Translations under genes and position numbers: made by a program | Notes under the pieces: model-generated | What the model was told of the DNA's origin: nothing | Database searches by the model: none | What the model saw: the letters and a program-made list of their open reading frames with translations, nothing else | NCBI GenBank assembly: GCA_021161835.1 | Contig: JAGGZV010000042.1 | Span: 1 to 35,346, forward strand | Length of the DNA stretch: 35,346 nucleotides | From: Thermotogae bacterium | GTDB lineage: Bacteria > Thermotogota > Thermotogae > UBA12178 | Reading direction: 5' to 3' | Part shown: piece after piece, positions 26,568-34,929 of the stretch | How positions within the stretch are numbered: position 1 is the stretch's first letter | Layout of the letters: each line of letters starts with the position of its first letter

Positions 26568-26955
26568 GCGCACGCCTTCTCAGATACTCTACAGATACAA
26601 GGTGTCTGCGAAATCGTACCTTTGCAATCAGTTCCTCGTGGTCGAATACCTCACAGTAAAATTGTACATAATGTTGCGAAACTTTTTCAATATGAATTTT
26701 ACCATTTACGATTCCTCCGTACACAGATGGCGAAAGGTGCTCCACCTCCGCCCACGATATTACCGAGGTAATTCCCGGGGGGAGATGCTTCTGTAAAACA
26801 TCAAAAGATGCATAAAAAACGATGCGCAGAAGACCGGATGTCGATAAAAGATGAAGAGCGTAAAGCTCTTCATTTGGATTCCAGAGTAATTCTTCACTGT
26901 TTATCCTCGTGGAGAAGGTGAAAACCTCATCTTTCAGCTCCATCAATTTTTCCAC
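26545..26955 (-). CDS. hotdog-fold thioesterase-like protein (FlK-like)
   Basis: A 136-residue single-domain protein. The segment TSGLLRIVFYASFDVLQKHLPPG, then TSVISWAEVEHLSPSVYGG, then VQFYCEVFDHEELIAKVRFRRHLV, follows the helix-and-sheet pattern of fluoroacetyl-CoA-specific-type thioesterases. The conserved Thr/Glu/His active-site set of FlK is not clearly complete, so activity is uncertain. GTG 26955 overlaps the ftsH end by 29 nt. ATG 26943 is an alternative. The 3' end overlaps the radical SAM gene by about 23 nt. Confidence 0.7.
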   Translation of the reverse strand: MEKLMELKDEVFTFSTRINSEELLWNPNEELYALHLLSTSGLLRIVFYASFDVLQKHLPPGITSVISWAEVEHLSPSVYGGIVNGKIHIEKVSQHYVQFYCEVFDHEELIAKVRFRRHLVSVEYLRRRAHEKATEY

Positions 26956-28831
26956 TCTCTGCGCTCACCCTTTCAAATGTTTTTACAGGAGCTTCTTTGT
27001 CTTCCTCAACTCTGAGTTCCTTTTTCAGAAGTTTCCTCAATTCGTTTCCTTCTATAACTTCCTTTTCGAGAAGAATCTCAACAATCTCATCCATCTCTTC
27101 CCTGTGCTCCTGAAGAATGCGCTTGGCTTTTTCGTAACATTGTTCCACGATTTTCCGCACTTCTTCATCTATTCTGGCAGCGATTTCCTCACTGTAATTA
27201 CGCATCCTCATCCAATCTCTACCCAGGAACACCTCTTCCTCTTCCTTACCCCATGCCGCAGGTCCCAGAGCTTCACTCATTCCAAATTTGCATACCATCT
27301 GTCTGGCCATTTCCGTTGCCCTTTCGATGTCGTTGCTGGAACCCGTGCTTATCTCCCCTATGGCTATCTCCTCTGCTGCCCTACCACCTAAAAGTCCCGT
27401 TATCTTGTCGAGTATCTCCGATTTGGTGGAAAGGTATTTATCCTCAAGAGGTAGTTGAAGGGTGTAGCCCAGGGCTCTGTAACCACGTGGAATTATCGAT
27501 ATCCTGTGCACGGGATCTGCATTGGGAAGGAGGGTTGAAACTATCGCGTGCCCCACCTCATGATAGGCTATGGTTTTCTTCTCTTTTGGACTTATTATTC
27601 TGGATTTTCTGGCTGGCCCTGCTATGACCATATCTATTGCCTCTTCGAATTCGCTCATGGTCACCTTCTTTTTACCACGTCTTATAGCCAGAAGCGCGGC
27701 TTCATTCACCAGATTCTCGAGGTCCGCTCCCACAAAGCCAGGGGTTCGACGGGCGAGTATGTCAACATCGACATCCTCCGCAATGGGTTTTCCACGCATG
27801 TGTATCTTGAGGATCTCCGCACGTCCCCTTACATCCGGTGGATCCACAACCACCTTTTTATCGAAACGCCCGGGTCTTAACAGAGCTTTATCCAGTATAT
27901 CAGGCCTGTTGGTGGCGGCCATCACCACTATGCCTTCGTTGGGATCGAAACCATCCATCTCAACCAGTAACTGGTTCAGCGTTTGTTCCCGTTCGTCGTG
28001 TCCACCACCTAACCCGGCGCCCCTCTGCCTCCCGACCGCGTCTATTTCATCTATGAACACGATCGCGGGAGCGTTGGCCTTCGCCTGGTTGAAGAGATCC
28101 CTGACACGTGCAGCTCCGACACCCACGAAGAGTTCCACGAAGTCCGAACCGCTGATGTAGAAAAAGGGTACGCCTGCTTCACCTGCCACAGCGCGTGCCA
28201 GCAACGTCTTACCGGTGCCCGGTGGACCAACCAGCAGGATACCTTTGGGTACGCGTGCTCCCATGGAGGTAAAATAACGTGGATTTTTCAGAAACTCCAC
28301 CACCATTTTGAGTTCCTCTACGGCTTCATCGACACCGGCCACGTCCTTGAAAGTAACTTTCCTTTCCTCCGGTTTGAATTTCCGGGCGGGACTCCTAGTG
28401 AAACTGAACGCCTGCGAGTTTCTACCTGAGAATGCTCTCATCATCAACATCCAGAGGAGCAGTATTATCGCGAACGGAAGAATAGTACCCACCACGTTGA
28501 CCCAGAAGCTCGAGGCGGTGCTTCGTTCTGCTACTACTTTTATTCCCTTGTCTGCGAGCTTCTGAACCAATTGGGAATCGTTCAAAAGCCATGGAGCATT
28601 GAACTGGTATATCTCTCCAGATGCACTTACGGCTCTCACGTCACCACTGGACTTTATCCTTATCTCCACTATCTTCTCTTCTGGCCCTTGTGGTGATTCC
28701 ACCATCTTCAAAAAGTCAGAATATCCTATGTTGCGAGCCATATCGGCCGAGGAGAAAAACGCCCGGATGGCTATTATCAGCAACAAGATGATCATCAGAT
28801 AAACTATCACCAGACTAAACCTCGGTTTCAA
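26927..28831 (-). CDS. ftsH: ATP-dependent zinc metalloprotease FtsH
   Basis: A membrane-anchored AAA+ protease that degrades misfolded and regulatory proteins. Two N-terminal helices ([20 protein letters not shown] and [18 protein letters not shown]) enclose a small periplasmic domain. Then follow Walker A GPPGTGKT, Walker [11 protein letters not shown], the arginine-finger region [18 protein letters not shown], and the zinc motif HEVGH (Val where Ala is common), with the third ligand region near [17 protein letters not shown] 28831 is chosen because GAGAGGTGA lies 5 nt before it. GTG 28840 is the alternative and adds three residues. About 634 residues, normal length. It overlaps both neighbours. 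Confidence 0.96.
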   Translation of the reverse strand: MKPRFSLVIVYLMIILLLIIAIRAFFSSADMARNIGYSDFLKMVESPQGPEEKIVEIRIKSSGDVRAVSASGEIYQFNAPWLLNDSQLVQKLADKGIKVVAERSTASSFWVNVVGTILPFAIILLLWMLMMRAFSGRNSQAFSFTRSPARKFKPEERKVTFKDVAGVDEAVEELKMVVEFLKNPRYFTSMGARVPKGILLVGPPGTGKTLLARAVAGEAGVPFFYISGSDFVELFVGVGAARVRDLFNQAKANAPAIVFIDEIDAVGRQRGAGLGGGHDEREQTLNQLLVEMDGFDPNEGIVVMAATNRPDILDKALLRPGRFDKKVVVDPPDVRGRAEILKIHMRGKPIAEDVDVDILARRTPGFVGADLENLVNEAALLAIRRGKKKVTMSEFEEAIDMVIAGPARKSRIISPKEKKTIAYHEVGHAIVSTLLPNADPVHRISIIPRGYRALGYTLQLPLEDKYLSTKSEILDKITGLLGGRAAEEIAIGEISTGSSNDIERATEMARQMVCKFGMSEALGPAAWGKEEEEVFLGRDWMRMRNYSEEIAARIDEEVRKIVEQCYEKAKRILQEHREEMDEIVEILLEKEVIEGNELRKLLKKELRVEEDKEAPVKTFERVSAESGKIDGAER

Positions 28832-30164
28832 AATCTTCACCTCTCAAAAACAGACTCAGCTGTTCAGCTGATTTCATGTATTCATCGCACTTCCCAACAC
28901 CCGCTATCCACAACACCCTTTCATGCCAGATAAGAACAGGCCATTTCCGTCGGAACGAGGCTGGTATTCCATACTCGCGCAACACATCTCTTGTGTTTCT
29001 TTCCACGCCTCTCAACTTTACCTTGCGTACATCCCTTGCCGGTACAAGAAAACTATCTTCTGGAGCGTACACCGAAATTTTCTCGTCACTTACAATACCT
29101 TGACCTACACATACTTGCAATTTTCCCATGCGCCTGCAACCTGCTGAGATCTTCCATCCTTTCCAATCGTCCAGAGCTTTTTCGTTAAGAACGAATAACC
29201 TGGTCCCGGATCTTTCAAAGACTACACCACTACCCGTCTGTATTTTCCATGAGGTTCCTCCATTTTCCTTGATTTTCCTGTATAATTTCTCGATCCTTTC
29301 ATAATCAGGTGGATAGTTCCCTCCACTCACTTCCACATGCAATCTTCTCAACGTTTCTTTCATGATGAAATCATCCAGGAGTTCGATGGCATCGATTCTA
29401 ACAACTTTCCATAGATTCAGGAATCCATTTTCAACACTTGTATTACAGAATTGTGCGACCATTGCGTCTATGTGTTCCCGACATTCTCTCATCAGGCTGT
29501 AGAAACGCCATATGGCACCATGAAAATTGCGATTTATGTCTCGAAATTTCGGTACGATCTCATGACGTATCAAATTTCTGGGTATTCTTCTGTCGAAATT
29601 TGACGGATCAACGACATATTCAATCCCCTTTATTGTAACATAATTTCTCAATTCTTCTGCTGTGAAAGGAAGAAGAGGTCTTATGATGTTTCCAGCCTTC
29701 GGTAGCATGGCAACCATTCCAAAAGGTCCACAACCCTTGACCAGTCTATAGATCATCGTTTCCACGAGGTCATCCATGTTATGGGCGACCGAAATCGATG
29801 TTGCTTTGAACTCCTTTCGCACCCTTTCCAGAAATTTATATCGCAGGTAACGTGCACATTCTTCCAGAGACGACTTCGTGGTTTTCGCATACTCTGGCAC
29901 ATTTTCACGCCCTATCATACATTGAAAACCGTATGCCTCCGCTTTATCGCGGACGAATGAAGCTTCTTCGTCTGATCTCGGTCTTATCATATGATCGAAA
30001 TGTGCGACGATAAGTTCCAGATTGTATTCATTTCTTATCGAGGAAAACAAATCCATCATTGCCATCGAATCCGGCCCACCGGAAACAGCAAGTATCAAGC
30101 GATCACCAGGACGCACCAGATCTTCATTTTTTATGAAAATTTTGAATCTTTCCAGTATGTCCAT
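28815..30164 (-). CDS. tilS: tRNA(Ile)-lysidine synthase TilS
   Basis: The enzyme attaches lysine to C34 of the CAU-anticodon isoleucine tRNA, changing its codon reading from AUG to AUA. The N-terminal PP-loop ATPase domain has LAVSGGPDSMAMMDL (Ser28-Ser33), followed by VAHFDHMIRPRSDEEASFV and the HNMDD loop. A small central domain and a C-terminal domain (RKVKLRGVERNTRDVLREYGIP) follow. The start at ATG 30164 has GGAAGTGA about 6 nt upstream. GTG 30173 overlaps that site. About 449 residues. It lies only 21 nt after the terminator that ends the tRNA-Thr transcript, and it overlaps ftsH. Confidence 0.93.
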   Translation of the reverse strand: MDILERFKIFIKNEDLVRPGDRLILAVSGGPDSMAMMDLFSSIRNEYNLELIVAHFDHMIRPRSDEEASFVRDKAEAYGFQCMIGRENVPEYAKTTKSSLEECARYLRYKFLERVRKEFKATSISVAHNMDDLVETMIYRLVKGCGPFGMVAMLPKAGNIIRPLLPFTAEELRNYVTIKGIEYVVDPSNFDRRIPRNLIRHEIVPKFRDINRNFHGAIWRFYSLMRECREHIDAMVAQFCNTSVENGFLNLWKVVRIDAIELLDDFIMKETLRRLHVEVSGGNYPPDYERIEKLYRKIKENGGTSWKIQTGSGVVFERSGTRLFVLNEKALDDWKGWKISAGCRRMGKLQVCVGQGIVSDEKISVYAPEDSFLVPARDVRKVKLRGVERNTRDVLREYGIPASFRRKWPVLIWHERVLWIAGVGKCDEYMKSAEQLSLFLRGEDFETEV

Positions 30165-30185
30165 CTTGCTCACTTCCTACCAATT

Positions 30186-30206
30186 AAAAAAGCCCCTTGA
30201 GGGGCT
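30186..30206 (-). terminator. intrinsic terminator after tRNA-Thr, upstream of tilS
   Basis: On the minus strand AGCCCC-TCAA-GGGGCT forms a perfect 6-bp GC-rich stem with a tetraloop, followed by a run of six T. It begins at the last base of the tRNA CCA end, so the mature 3' end and the terminator stem touch. It should stop most transcripts from the tRNA promoter before tilS. Confidence 0.85.
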
Positions 30207-30281
30207 GGAGCCAGCGGAGGGACTCGAACCCTCAACCTACTCATTACGAATGAGCCGCTCTACCGATTGAGCTACGCTGGC
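30206..30281 (-). tRNA. tRNA-Thr (anticodon CGT)
   Basis: The 76-nt gene folds as a full cloverleaf: a 7-bp acceptor stem GCCAGCG/CGCTGGC, D arm GCTC-AATCGGTA-GAGC, anticodon stem GCTCA/TGAGT with loop TTCGTAA (anticodon CGU, reading ACG threonine codons), variable loop AGGTT, and T arm GAGGG-TTCGAGT-CCCTC. The discriminator is U73 and CCA is encoded. It stands alone on this strand, ahead of the tilS cluster. Confidence 0.96.
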
Positions 30282-30299
30282 TTCTCGTTACCAAGGAAA

Positions 30300-30328
30300 A
30301 TTATACCGCAAGCTCCGGGTCGTGTCAA
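30300..30328 (-). promoter_or_regulatory. consensus sigma-70-type promoter of tRNA-Thr
   Basis: On the minus strand TTGACA (30328-30323) is separated by exactly 17 nt from TATAAT (30305-30300). Both boxes match the consensus fully. The expected start of transcription falls about 10 nt before the tRNA 5' end. It is the strongest promoter I see in the window, and the only clear one upstream of the eleven-gene minus-strand cluster. Confidence 0.9.
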
Positions 30329-30694
30329 AAGATGGTGTTTGTAAACCCCTAGATGGATATGCAGATATTTACCAGTTATTGATAAGGAATAACTGGAGAA
30401 ACTAGTGTATAATTTTTTTGGAATGGTGATTTGCATAGCTTTTCATCCGCCCTTCTTTTATTTATTTAAAATTTGGGGCTTGCGGCTCTGCTCTGTCTTA
30501 AAAAGTGTAGGGAGTTTTCATTTTTACAGCATTTATTTTGCACTGCCTACAATTGCTCTGTGGGGTTTTAACCACAAATCCACCTGCATATCTTGGAGTG
30601 TTCGTGTGTTAGAATTGAGTTGACTATTCTACATATATTAACGCAATGATGTTTAATTAAATGAATTATCACGTCAAAGGGGGAAGATTTACCA
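30329..30694. other. A/T-rich intergenic region between tRNA-Thr promoter and hsdM
   Basis: No convincing gene is seen. The 72-residue ORF at 30405 has an unnatural Phe/Cys-rich product and no ribosome site. Composition becomes visibly richer in A/T from about 30340. The region holds a 9-bp palindrome (listed separately), TATAAT at 30408-30413 without a good -35, and TTGACT at 30620-30625 without a good -10. Near the gene a GGGGGAAG ribosome site precedes hsdM. It probably contains the hsdM promoter and marks the left edge of an acquired segment. Confidence 0.5.
30372..30396. repeat. perfect 9-bp inverted repeat, possible operator
   Basis: CCAGTTATT and AATAACTGG are exact inverse copies separated by the 7-nt GATAAGG. 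The right arm falls where a -35 box would lie for the TATAAT at 30408-30413. This is the usual place for a repressor operator. There is no T run directly after either arm, so a terminator is unlikely. Confidence 0.5.
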
Positions 30695-32208
30695 ATGAAA
30701 GACATAAATTTTGAAGACAAGCTATGGAAAGCTGCCGACAAGTTAAGAAAGAAGATCGAAGTTCATGAGTACAAATATGTAGTTCTTGGACTTATATTCT
30801 TACGCTATGTTTCCTACGCCTTTGAAGAGAAAAGAAAAGAGATTCGTAAAGGGATTAAAAACACTAAATACAGCAATTTGCTCTTTGAGGACATGGATGT
30901 GTACCTTGCAGATGGTGTTCTATACGTTCCGGAGGAAGCGCGGTGGGACTATATTAAAAAGCATGCGAACCAGTCAAACATAGGTGAGATAATTGACAAC
31001 GCAATAGAAGCCCTGGAAAGAGAACATCCCAAGCAGTTAAAAGATGTGATTCCAAAAATCTACGCCAAGGTAAACCTCAGCTCAGACGACTTAGCATACC
31101 TTATAAATGTCTTTTCCATGATAGATTTTGGCACTGATCACAAAAGTAAAGACATCTTCGGCCGCATTTATGAACATTTCCTTGGCAAATTCACAGAAGC
31201 GGAAGGCAAAAAAGGCGGAGAATTTTACACTCCCAGAAGTTTAACAAGGCTCATTGTTGAAGTACTCGATGTAAGAAGTGGCAGGATTTTTGACCCAGCA
31301 TGCGGTAGTGGTGGATTCTTTGTCTCTGCACTTGAAAAGCTTGAAAGGGAAGACATAGATAAAGCTCTGCTGAGCATTTATGGCCAAGAATCCAAAGAGT
31401 TCGTATGGAAAATAGCAAAGATGAACCTTGCCATAAGGGGCGCAGAAGGTGACATAAGAATAGGAGACTCCTATCATGAGGACAGATTCCCTGATTTGAG
31501 GGCTGAATACGTGGTTTCTAATCCTCCCTTCAATGATAGCGAGTGGGGCGCAGATAGGATTAAACCCAGTGATCCGAGGTTTAAATACGGAATCCCCCCA
31601 AACAGCAACGGCAATTACGCCTGGATTCAGCATTACATATATCATCTTGCTCCTAACGGCAAAGCAGGTTTTGTAATGGCAAATGGTGCCCTTTCAACAG
31701 GAGGGGTGGAAGGAAAAATCCGTGAAAAAATCATCAAAGATGATCTCGTCTACGGAATCGTTGCAACTCCTGCTAAGCTTTTTACGCAGTATCTCTCCCC
31801 GTATCGCTATGGTTCCTCAGAAAAAACAAACCAGATCACGTGAAGGGGAAGGTGCTATTCATCTACGCAAAAAACATTTACAAACCCATATCACGCCGTC
31901 AGGTTATATTCACAGAGGAGCATATAAACAAAATAGTAAAGAAATTCCGAAAATTTGAAGCTGGAGAAGATGAAGAAGAGATCAACGAGCTCGGATTTGC
32001 AAAAGTAGCCACGATCGAAGAAATCGAAAAGAACGGCTGGGTTCTAACTCCTGGCAGATATGTGGGAGTAAAGATAGAAGACGACGGAATTCCCTTTGAA
32101 GAAAAGATGAAGGAATACAGCAAGGAACTCTCAAAACTGTTTGAAGAAGAAAAGGAGCTAACGGAAAAGATAAAAGAGGTCTTCAAAGCTTTGGGATTCG
32201 AGGTGTGA
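30695..32208 (+). pseudogene. hsdM: type I restriction-modification DNA methyltransferase subunit HsdM, frameshifted
   Basis: HsdM methylates adenine as part of a type I complex. The first frame (30695-31843) has the N-terminal helical domain (FEDKLWKAADKL), motif I FDPACGSGGFF (about 199-209) and catalytic motif IV NPPF (276-279). It runs correctly to VYGIVATPAKLF and then leaves frame. The rest of the protein continues in another frame: YAVSLPVSLWFLRKNKPDHV, then KGKVLFIYAKNIYKPISRRQ, to the stop at 32208. A missing T in the T5 run at 31779-31783 (CTTTTTAC, six T needed) explains it exactly. The repaired protein would be about 504 residues, a normal size. It could be mutation, sequencing error or, less likely, slippage. 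No hsdS or hsdR is nearby. Confidence 0.88.
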
Positions 32209-32211
32209 GGT

Positions 32212-33561
32212 GTGGAAACGCAGAACATAGAATACAAGAAAAAATTTGGAGAAAGAGCTCTTAGAGAGATATGTGGAATGGCGAATTCTCAGGGAGGAGT
32301 CGTTTACATTGGGATATCCAATGATGGAGAGGTTGTTGGAGTTGATGTAGACAGCGAAAAGCTTAGGGAAATTGCAGAGAAAATAGACCAAAACCTTGGA
32401 ATACACCCGGAAATAGAAGTCGAAGAGCGAGAAGGTAAAAACATAATAGCTATAAAGGTAAAAAAGTCGAATATTCCCATTTCATACAAGGGGATATATT
32501 ATGAAAGAGTTGGGAACACCACCAGAGAAATGTCTCCTGAAAAATTGAAAGACTTTCTCCTTAGAGGTGTTAACTGGGACAGCCTTATTTGCGAGAATGC
32601 CACGTTCTCTGATATAGATTCAAATACTGTTAGATATTTCATCGCCCGCGCAAGAAAAACGGGACGGCTCTTGTATTTCGACGAAGATTCAAAAATCGAG
32701 GACGTTTTCGAGCATCTCAAACTTTCAATAAACAGGCAGCTAACTAACGGAGCCATTTTGCTCTTTGGAAAAGACCCTCAAAAGTTCTTCATAAACGCAG
32801 TCTTAAGAGTCGTTCGTTTGAAAAGTCCCATAACAATTGTGGGTGATCGCCTTATAGATGGTAATCTTTTCTACCAAGCTGTTCATGGTGAAGAAGCTAT
32901 AAAACAATTCATAAATGTGCGGTACGAGATAAAAGAACTTCAAAGAGAAGAAATCTGGGATTATCCACTTGAGGCTATAAGAGAAACACTTATAAACGCT
33001 CTTATTCACCGTGATTACTTTAAAAGCAATGTTCAAACCCAGATCAAGATGTTCGATGACTATATATGGTTCTACAATCCAGGTGGTCTTCCGGAGGGAA
33101 TCACAATTGAACAGCTCTACGGGCCCCATCCATCTGTACCAAGAAACCCCCTCTTAGTTCATATCTTTTACCTCGCTGGATTCATAGAGGAGGTTGGATC
33201 GGGAATTCAGAGAATAATCAACGCTATGAAACGCTTCAATCTTCCTCAGCCCCAGTTCAAAGAAGAAATGGGAGGGTTTTCGGTATATTTTAGAAAAGAC
33301 ATTTACACAGAAGAGTACCTTAAAGGTTTGGGCTTGAATGAAAGACAGATAAAGGCTGTGCTGTATGTGAAGGAAAAAGGAAAGATCACGAATAGAGAAT
33401 ACAGGAATCTCTTTGGAATTTCCGATAGAACATCTCTCAGTGATCTTAACAAGCTATGCGATATCGGGATTTTGATGAGGAAGGGGACAACAGGAAGGTC
33501 GACAGAATATATACTTGCTCCATATCCCAAACCCGAAGAACCCGAAACAAACCCGAAGTAA
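32212..33561 (+). CDS. AlbA_2 (Schlafen-like) domain protein with divergent ATPase region
   Basis: A 449-residue protein starting at GTG 32212, three bases after the hsdM frame ends. The N-terminal AlbA_2 domain is plain: METQNIEYKKKFGERALREI, CGMANSQGGVVYIGISNDG, VGVDVDSEKL, YYERVGNTTREMSPEKL. The middle resembles the HATPase-like region of these proteins (PLEAIRETLINALIHRDY, WFYNPGGLPEGI, FIEEVGSGIQRI). A winged helix follows (LNERQIKAVLYVKEKGKITNREYRNLFGIS). Such genes often sit inside type I restriction loci as putative regulators or accessory ATPases, but their job is not settled. The end falls within a CCCGAA repeat that seems to have changed its reading frame. Confidence 0.85.
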   Translation: METQNIEYKKKFGERALREICGMANSQGGVVYIGISNDGEVVGVDVDSEKLREIAEKIDQNLGIHPEIEVEEREGKNIIAIKVKKSNIPISYKGIYYERVGNTTREMSPEKLKDFLLRGVNWDSLICENATFSDIDSNTVRYFIARARKTGRLLYFDEDSKIEDVFEHLKLSINRQLTNGAILLFGKDPQKFFINAVLRVVRLKSPITIVGDRLIDGNLFYQAVHGEEAIKQFINVRYEIKELQREEIWDYPLEAIRETLINALIHRDYFKSNVQTQIKMFDDYIWFYNPGGLPEGITIEQLYGPHPSVPRNPLLVHIFYLAGFIEEVGSGIQRIINAMKRFNLPQPQFKEEMGGFSVYFRKDIYTEEYLKGLGLNERQIKAVLYVKEKGKITNREYRNLFGISDRTSLSDLNKLCDIGILMRKGTTGRSTEYILAPYPKPEEPETNPK

Positions 33562-33573
33562 ACCCGAAATTAG
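33532..33573 (+). repeat. short tandem CCCGAA repeat at the 3' end of the AlbA_2 gene
   Basis: Four CCCGAA-led units follow one another: CCCGAAGAA (9 nt), CCCGAAACAAA (11), CCCGAAGTAAA (11) and CCCGAAATTAG. Removing one 11-nt unit would bypass the stop at 33559-33561 and open 27 or so more natural-looking codons (EVNPKLEDDLLGGEPIALKI...) to a stop at 33630-33632. Confidence 0.6.
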
Positions 33574-33860
33574 AGGACGATTTATTGGGGGGTGAGCCTA
33601 TTGCCCTTAAAATTCAAGGTAGTATAAGATAAATGCTGTAAGAATGGAAAATCTGTACCTTCTAAAGATAAGTTATGCTCAAATCCAATCCAAGAGGATT
33701 CAATCAGGCGCCATGCCATACGAAAAGATAAGCACTGGAAAAACACCCAGGAACGGTTACAAGAGAAACGTGCGCAAAGAACCAAAAGCAAAGATGATAG
33801 GTGCGTTTCCAAGCGGTAAATACCTGCGTGTCATGTGCCAGATTTTTATAGACAGCAGGC
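33562..33860. other. intergenic region with possible transposase scrap
   Basis: About 300 nt between the AlbA_2 gene and the ROK regulator. The 90-residue plus-strand ORF at 33644 has no ribosome site and runs into the regulator gene. Its middle reads MPYEKISTGKTPRNGYKRN, which recalls the N-terminal RNGY segment of IS256/Mutator-type transposases. The sequence after it does not continue the family, and no catalytic DDE residues or terminal inverted repeats are seen. At most this is a decayed fragment. I see no terminator or hsdS/hsdR remnant. Confidence 0.3.
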
Positions 33861-34925
33861 CTATCCCTCGATTGACAGGAGAACTTCTTCAAAGATCCTC
33901 ACGGCTCCGCCGATGAAGGGAGCTTCTCCTTCTGATGAACTCTTTTCTATCGTCACATCGTGTTCACGGCAGGTCTCCCACACTCTTTTCTCTATCTCGA
34001 GCATATCGTTCAATCCCAGCAATTTGCTGTACGGACCGCCCAGAACGACATGTTTGATCCCGATGAGAGCGACTATGTTCGCTACTGCCGCCGTCAGGAG
34101 GTTCACAAGATGCGCCTTACCTTCTTTTTTCCCCGCTTCAACTGCACGCAGGATTCTTTCGTATTCTTCTTCAAAGCAGAAGAGCCCATAGTCGCTCTCG
34201 GTTCCCACCGTGTAAACCATCCTGCCTATCCTCGTGGTACCATATTCATTCATCCCATGGATGTGACCGTTGAGCATCAGAACACCGTTGAGGGTCTTTC
34301 CAAGATACAGATAGAAATAGTTCCAGGGAATATGCCGCGACTTCAACCACTCACCCATGGCGTACACTTTGACACCGTTCACGATGATGACTTTGGTTTG
34401 CAACCGTTTTTCCAGCAGTTCTCCCAACTTCGTACCATGGAAGGTCAAAAGGGTGTCCAAATCCGTTTCCTTAAGACATCCTGAAACACGCGGGAGTACA
34501 ACCGATATCCCCACCAACCTTCCTTTTCTCTCGTTTAACTCAAATTTTTCGAAATCCTTCAGGATTGATTCGACGATATCGGAAATCTGTCTCAATTCTT
34601 TTTGCTCTCTCTTTGCGACTATCTTCAGGGATGCATCGACCAGCGCGGTAGAAACCGAATGTGCATTCACATTAACAACGAGAGCGTGAGCCACCTCCGG
34701 GTCTATATGGAGCAGGTTTCGCGGGCGTCCACCATGAACTCTCTTCTGTCCTGACCTGATGACCAATCCACTTTCCATCAGACGTTTCAGAAGTTGTGAA
34801 ATGGTGGGAGAACCGGTTTCCAGTCTGCGTGCTATCTCGGATACGGAAGTCGGTTGATTGCGCCAGAGATCACACATTACCATCCAGAGATGCAAGCGCC
34901 GCCAGCTCCACGGACTTTTGATCAT
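33861..34925 (-). CDS. ROK-family transcriptional regulator, divergent
   Basis: About 354 residues from ATG 34925, preceded by AAGGAGGATGA. ATG 34958 lies inside the upstream gene. The N-terminal winged helix (NQPTSVSEIARRLETGSPTISQLLKRLMESGLV, then GRPRNLLHID) binds DNA. The ROK sugar-kinase-like domain follows (ALVVNVNAHSVSTALVDAS, NYFYLYLGKTLNGVLMLNG, ALIGIKHVVLGG). The DxGxT phosphate loop is replaced by NVNAHS, and the zinc motif CxCGxxGC is missing from the usual place (TESDYGLFCFEEEYERI). It is therefore likely a regulator only, with an altered or lost sugar-binding site. The target is unknown. It follows the HD-GYP gene. Confidence 0.85.
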   Translation of the reverse strand: MIKSPWSWRRLHLWMVMCDLWRNQPTSVSEIARRLETGSPTISQLLKRLMESGLVIRSGQKRVHGGRPRNLLHIDPEVAHALVVNVNAHSVSTALVDASLKIVAKREQKELRQISDIVESILKDFEKFELNERKGRLVGISVVLPRVSGCLKETDLDTLLTFHGTKLGELLEKRLQTKVIIVNGVKVYAMGEWLKSRHIPWNYFYLYLGKTLNGVLMLNGHIHGMNEYGTTRIGRMVYTVGTESDYGLFCFEEEYERILRAVEAGKKEGKAHLVNLLTAAVANIVALIGIKHVVLGGPYSKLLGLNDMLEIEKRVWETCREHDVTIEKSSSEGEAPFIGGAVRIFEEVLLSIEG

Positions 34926-34929
34926 CTCT

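Noticed and set aside
30559-30576. TGTGG/CCACA inverted repeat with 8-nt loop
   Set aside because: Only 5 bp with a large loop and no T run. Expected by chance in a region this size.
30405-30623. 72-residue plus-strand ORF before hsdM
   Set aside because: No ribosome site, Phe/Cys/Trp-rich unnatural composition, and it lies in A/T-rich intergenic DNA.
30206-33860. Integrase-type island using tRNA-Thr as attachment site
   Set aside because: The accessory DNA is at the tRNA 5' side. No integrase gene and no repeated tRNA segment were found.
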